Assembly (NCBI RefSeq): GCF_002161065.1
Contig: NZ_NFLV01000006.1
Span: 62,001-126,000 of the forward strand
Direction of reading: 5' to 3'
Length of the DNA: 64,000 nt
Source: Eubacterium sp. An11
GTDB taxonomy: Bacteria > Bacillota > Clostridia > Lachnospirales > Lachnospiraceae
Both the position numbers and the translations under genes were made by a program. A model generated the notes under the pieces. It did not search any database. It had not been told where the DNA came from and saw nothing but the letters and a program-made list of their open reading frames with translations. The number at the start of each line of letters is the position of its first letter. Positions within the stretch are counted from its first letter, which is position 1. Below, piece after piece: positions 61,467 through 64,000 of the stretch.

Positions 61467-62006
61467 CTACTCATTGTCCCACTCTTCCATTTGTGGGAAA
61501 AACTTTATCCTTAATTCCTCCATTCGCTTTTTAGCCGCCTCTCTTTCTTCTTGGCTGATTTTTGTCCAATCTATGGCTTGTCCACATCTGGAACAAAAAT
61601 TGGATTTCCGTTGGCTGCGCATCCTTGGAATATATCTTTCTCCTACAAACCATCCGCACGTAGGACAAATCCAGTCTGCATACCTGATTCTTTTTATCTC
61701 TCCGGATCCGTCATCATAATCAATCGCCTGTGTGCTTTCGTATTCCTTGAACATTGGCGGTTTTTCTTTCATCCTACTGTCATCTTCTTTCCTGATAGAT
61801 TGCACTGTTTTCGGCGTATCTCGTTGCCGTAGCTCCGCTACTTCCCTGCATTTCTCTGTATACAACCGGTCCATCTCAAGAATCTGTTCCGACGTCAATC
61901 CGGTGTTTTCATATCCTGCCAAACGGTCTACTGCCTGCCATTCTTTTATGCCTTTATTTAGTTTGTATCCTGCTTCGTATTTGGCTTTATGTGTTAATCT
62001 TTCCAC
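61467..62006 (-). CDS. Phage-type zinc-ribbon protein
   Basis: A 179-residue product beginning at GTG (62006), with GGAGG six bases upstream; the ATG at 62012 sits too near the ribosome site. The N-terminal 50 residues (ERLTHKAKYEAGYKLNKG, then GYENTGLTSEQILEMDRLYT) are a recurring module in phage proteins of Firmicutes. The C-terminal part has CPTCGWFVGER and CSRCGQAIDW, a zinc ribbon. The function is unknown; it belongs to the same run of small genes as ssb. Confidence 0.75.
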   Translation of the reverse strand: MERLTHKAKYEAGYKLNKGIKEWQAVDRLAGYENTGLTSEQILEMDRLYTEKCREVAELRQRDTPKTVQSIRKEDDSRMKEKPPMFKEYESTQAIDYDDGSGEIKRIRYADWICPTCGWFVGERYIPRMRSQRKSNFCSRCGQAIDWTKISQEEREAAKKRMEELRIKFFPQMEEWDNE

Positions 62007-62086
62007 TATCATTCCTCCCCTTTTACTAATGATCTTCCACTGTCATTCTATTCTTATTTCTCTTCTTCGTGCTCTTGATGGTTTCC

Positions 62087-62758
62087 TTATTCCATATTTT
62101 CTATAAATATCAATCCCCCCCCCGCAGGATTTTTCCTTGAGGTAACGTATGCGGTTTTCCTGGTGTTGAGCCGAATTTTCACTATATCTCCACAATTTAT
62201 GCATTTATAATTAAAATTATCTTCGTCCATATTTGTGTAGTATTTAAAATCTTCCCCGCATTCACAGTGGACGTACATCGGCTTTAAATCTTCCAGCGGA
62301 ACCTTATTGCCGCATTCGCACCTGTGCTCCGTTATATCTGATTTTGTGCAAAATCCTTTTATTTCCCCACAAGCAGGGCATTTTATGTACAAAAATCCTT
62401 TGTATCCATCTACGCTTTGCTCGTAATCACTCCGCGCTTCAGAGCCTCTTGAAATTATATCTCTCCACCCTTCGCCAAACAGACTGTCATTCCGGCTTTT
62501 TTTCGGTACTCTATGGGCGTCGCTATTCGCCATTTCAGACGGTTTCTGTGTTTCCTTAATCTTTTCCATTTCTTTCTCTGCAACAACACCCCATGCTGCC
62601 GCAACCGCGTCCTGAAGCGTCTCGGGTTTGCTTTCTTCCAGCATATTTTCTCTTCCCAGTTCGGAATATTTATATGCCATCTGGATAAGAGCAGTAACCT
62701 TGTTTACATCAAGATCAAATCGGTTATTTCCGTATGGCGTTACAATATCAATCTTCAT
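62087..62758 (-). CDS. Phage-type protein with multiple zinc-binding Cys pairs
   Basis: The 223-residue protein starts at an ATG (62758) with GAGGAG seven bases upstream. The N-terminus (MKIDIVTPYGNNRFDLDVNK) is followed by a helical part and a C-terminal region with KCPACGEIKGFC, HRCECGNKVPL, VHCECGEDFKYY and YKCINCGDIVKIRL, probably two or more zinc ribbons. A run of nine Cs on the plus strand (62115-62123) lies in the last ten codons, so the C-terminus may vary by slippage. The function is unknown. Confidence 0.72.
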   Translation of the reverse strand: MKIDIVTPYGNNRFDLDVNKVTALIQMAYKYSELGRENMLEESKPETLQDAVAAAWGVVAEKEMEKIKETQKPSEMANSDAHRVPKKSRNDSLFGEGWRDIISRGSEARSDYEQSVDGYKGFLYIKCPACGEIKGFCTKSDITEHRCECGNKVPLEDLKPMYVHCECGEDFKYYTNMDEDNFNYKCINCGDIVKIRLNTRKTAYVTSRKNPAGGGLIFIENME

Positions 62759-62921
62759 TCTCGTTCTCCTCGCTTTCTCCTGCGTCCGGTCCTTCTCCAT
62801 ACCGTTCTGCACATGCCCTACTGTCGGGAAACAAAAACATGCACGCGCCTCCAGTTATTTCACATCCATATCCGTGCTGCTCATTGGTATGATAAGCAGC
62901 CTTACATTTTCCTGCCGCCAT
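62748..62921 (-). CDS. Small conserved phage-type protein
   Basis: A 57-residue frame from ATG 62921 (AAGGAG eight bases upstream) to TGA at 62748. It reads MAAGKCKAAYHTNEQHGYGC, then EITGGACMFLFPDSRACAER and YGEGPDAGE. Four Cys in two spaced pairs suggest metal binding. I recall closely similar short proteins in many Lachnospiraceae prophages. It overlaps the start of the next gene by 11 bases and completes the gap in this dense gene row. Confidence 0.75.
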   Translation of the reverse strand: MAAGKCKAAYHTNEQHGYGCEITGGACMFLFPDSRACAERYGEGPDAGESEENENED

Positions 62922-62924
62922 TTT

Positions 62925-63530
62925 CTATTCTCCTTCCATATCATCTAAGCACGCCTGCACCAGTTCATCATAATGGAATTTCTTTCCCTTTTTTCTATAC
63001 TCCTGATACCTTTGATACCTCTTTGCCATAGCCGTAATATACTCACTGCGAAAGTGACACCAGAACCTATATCCGTCCTCATCCTCTGCGCATACTCCAA
63101 TGTCTAACAAATCTCCACCGAACATAGCGTGCTTCGGCACAATGTCCCGGCAATGTCCAATCACAGTGACTTTCTTTGCTTTGCATAACTGAGCCATTTC
63201 CCACGGATTTGGTGAAAGCCACACATTCCACATTTCTTTTTCGCCGATTTCATCATGGTGCATCGGATTCTGGATGGCTTCGATTATCTTCCCGGCTGCA
63301 TTATTATATTTTTCAATGATTTCATCTTCTGTCATGGGAAGCAGAAAGAGCGCTCTTGAATCAATCCTCTCCTCATCTCCTCCTTTTCTCCATTTTTCCA
63401 CGGTCACAAACGCAGGGGTTATATCTTTCACATACGCAACAAATCCAGAATGGCAGTTTCCATATTCTGTTCCCTTTATCATCTGTCCCACTTTTAAATG
63501 CTTATATGTTACTTTCCTGTTTTCTTCCAT
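62925..63530 (-). CDS. Phage-type protein of unknown function
   Basis: The 201-residue protein is unrecognised. The N-terminal part (VTYKHLKVGQMIKGTEYG to DITPAFVTVEKWR) looks like a small beta-barrel of the kind seen in nucleic-acid-binding proteins; the middle has EKEMWNVWLSPNPWEMAQLC and VTVIGHCRDIVPKHAMFG. The C-terminus is charged and helical. The ATG at 63530 has GAGG eight bases upstream; an ATG nine bases earlier is too close to it. It ends four bases before the next small gene. Confidence 0.7.
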   Translation of the reverse strand: MEENRKVTYKHLKVGQMIKGTEYGNCHSGFVAYVKDITPAFVTVEKWRKGGDEERIDSRALFLLPMTEDEIIEKYNNAAGKIIEAIQNPMHHDEIGEKEMWNVWLSPNPWEMAQLCKAKKVTVIGHCRDIVPKHAMFGGDLLDIGVCAEDEDGYRFWCHFRSEYITAMAKRYQRYQEYRKKGKKFHYDELVQACLDDMEGE

Positions 63531-63583
63531 ATCCATCACCTCTTTCTGGCGACTTTCCAGCCGCCAGTTCAGATATACAGTTA

Positions 63584-64000
63584 TCAGTCATTCAGTTTTC
63601 TGTAATAAGCGGAGCGGAACCCGATGTAGGAGATGGAATACGCACGAGAGTAGCCCAAGCTCACGCAGAACACACCCGCATTGGACGTGTAGTTGCAGCT
63701 GCCGCCACAAAGCGGCACATATTCTCCGTCCGTGCTGTCAACATACAAGTAAGCATTTTCTTCACCATCCCACAACCCCAGCTCTCCCAGCTGTTCGGAT
63801 GCACAAGCTATACTGACATTTCTCCATCTGACACCAGCATATCCCTGTGAGAAATCATCATCCGTTGTAAAGGTGATTTCTCCATCTGCCACATTGACAT
63901 GTATAGGTTTCCCTCTATCATCTACTACATTCCGCCAATCATCGCCCTCTGCTGTCAGATCAATGTCCAACGCTGCATCATTATTATTCGCCGCCTGCAA
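63584..64000 (-). CDS. Variable-region-bearing protein, likely DGR target (5' end outside window)
   Basis: The visible 138 residues are the C-terminal part of a longer protein; the frame is open at the right edge. The end, from GGSCNYTSNAGVFCV through SRAYS to IGFRSAYYRKLND, has the C-type-lectin-like/FGE pattern of diversity-generating retroelement targets (GG.W.N.S.AGVF...L...RS.....IGFR.A). At most positions where such proteins have template Asn codons, the codons here end in C or T with changed first two bases. No reverse transcriptase or template repeat was seen in the window. It would be a receptor- or ligand-binding protein of a prophage or host surface. Confidence 0.75.
   Translation of the reverse strand: MQAANNNDAALDIDLTAEGDDWRNVVDDRGKPIHVNVADGEITFTTDDDFSQGYAGVRWRNVSIACASEQLGELGLWDGEENAYLYVDSTDGEYVPLCGGSCNYTSNAGVFCVSLGYSRAYSISYIGFRSAYYRKLND

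Noticed and set aside
60000-64000. Complete prophage with attachment site
   Set aside because: The genes are phage-like but no integrase, structural genes or att repeat can be seen, so only a phage-type region is stated.
61933-64000. DGR template repeat or reverse transcriptase downstream of the variable gene
   Set aside because: No YxDD-type protein and no second copy of the variable-region sequence was noticed in the window.

Overview
The window looks like a chromosome segment of an anaerobic, spore-forming Firmicute of the class Clostridia, most likely family Lachnospiraceae. The grounds are spoVT with a sigma-G-type promoter, a stand-alone Spo0A-type DNA-binding protein, pyruvate:ferredoxin oxidoreductase, a Re- or Si-type citrate synthase gene next to a small conserved clostridial protein, strong AGGAGG ribosome binding sites, and GC content near 48-50 percent with AT-rich intergenic stretches. 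The family assignment is inference. No tRNA, rRNA, CRISPR array, integrase or intact transposase was seen.

Layout. (1) 1-6.8 kb: end of an unknown gene, spoVT, a histidine phosphatase, a transglutaminase-like lipoprotein and a giant YfhO-type membrane protein. (2) 6.8-20.1 kb: cell-surface region. It holds an L,D-transpeptidase, a plus-strand sugar operon (RffA/WecE-type aminotransferase, GT2 glycosyltransferase, ATP-grasp ligase), a flippase, a CapK/PaaK-like adenylating enzyme, a small lysine-rich secreted protein, and a minus-strand export-control operon (PHP tyrosine phosphatase, a 40-residue membrane peptide, LCP ligase, Wzz-like protein, BY-kinase). Together these suggest assembly of a surface polysaccharide carrying a 4-amino-4,6-dideoxy sugar. 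(3) 20.2-29.4 kb: AEC transporter, Spo0A-C protein, citrate synthase, and a LytTR two-component system divergent from a BceAB-like ABC transporter, with a duplicated LytTR-type operator between them. (4) 30-35 kb: zinc transporter znuABC joined to maf, then cfa. (5) 35-46.5 kb: gltD-gltB, a possible small RNA, a HAD phosphatase and nifJ. (6) 46.7-50.8 kb: SipW-type signal peptidase and prepilin peptidase behind a leader containing a terminator hairpin, MltG and a GNAT enzyme. (7) 51-59.7 kb: two consecutive TetR-ABC-ABC cassettes, each regulator gene having a palindromic operator upstream. (8) 59.8-64 kb: a type I toxin-antitoxin-like locus, then a block of small phage-type genes (ssb, zinc-ribbon proteins) running to the right edge. 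That edge cuts through a protein whose C-terminus has the pattern of a diversity-generating-retroelement (DGR) variable region.

The most interesting items are the DGR-like variable region at the right edge, the toxin/antisense-RNA locus at 59.9-60.2 kb, the LytTR operator at 26.3 kb, the attenuator-like leader with an apparent ATC start at 47.7 kb, the unnoticed 40-residue peptide in the polysaccharide operon, and the solo Spo0A effector domain with 0A-like boxes.
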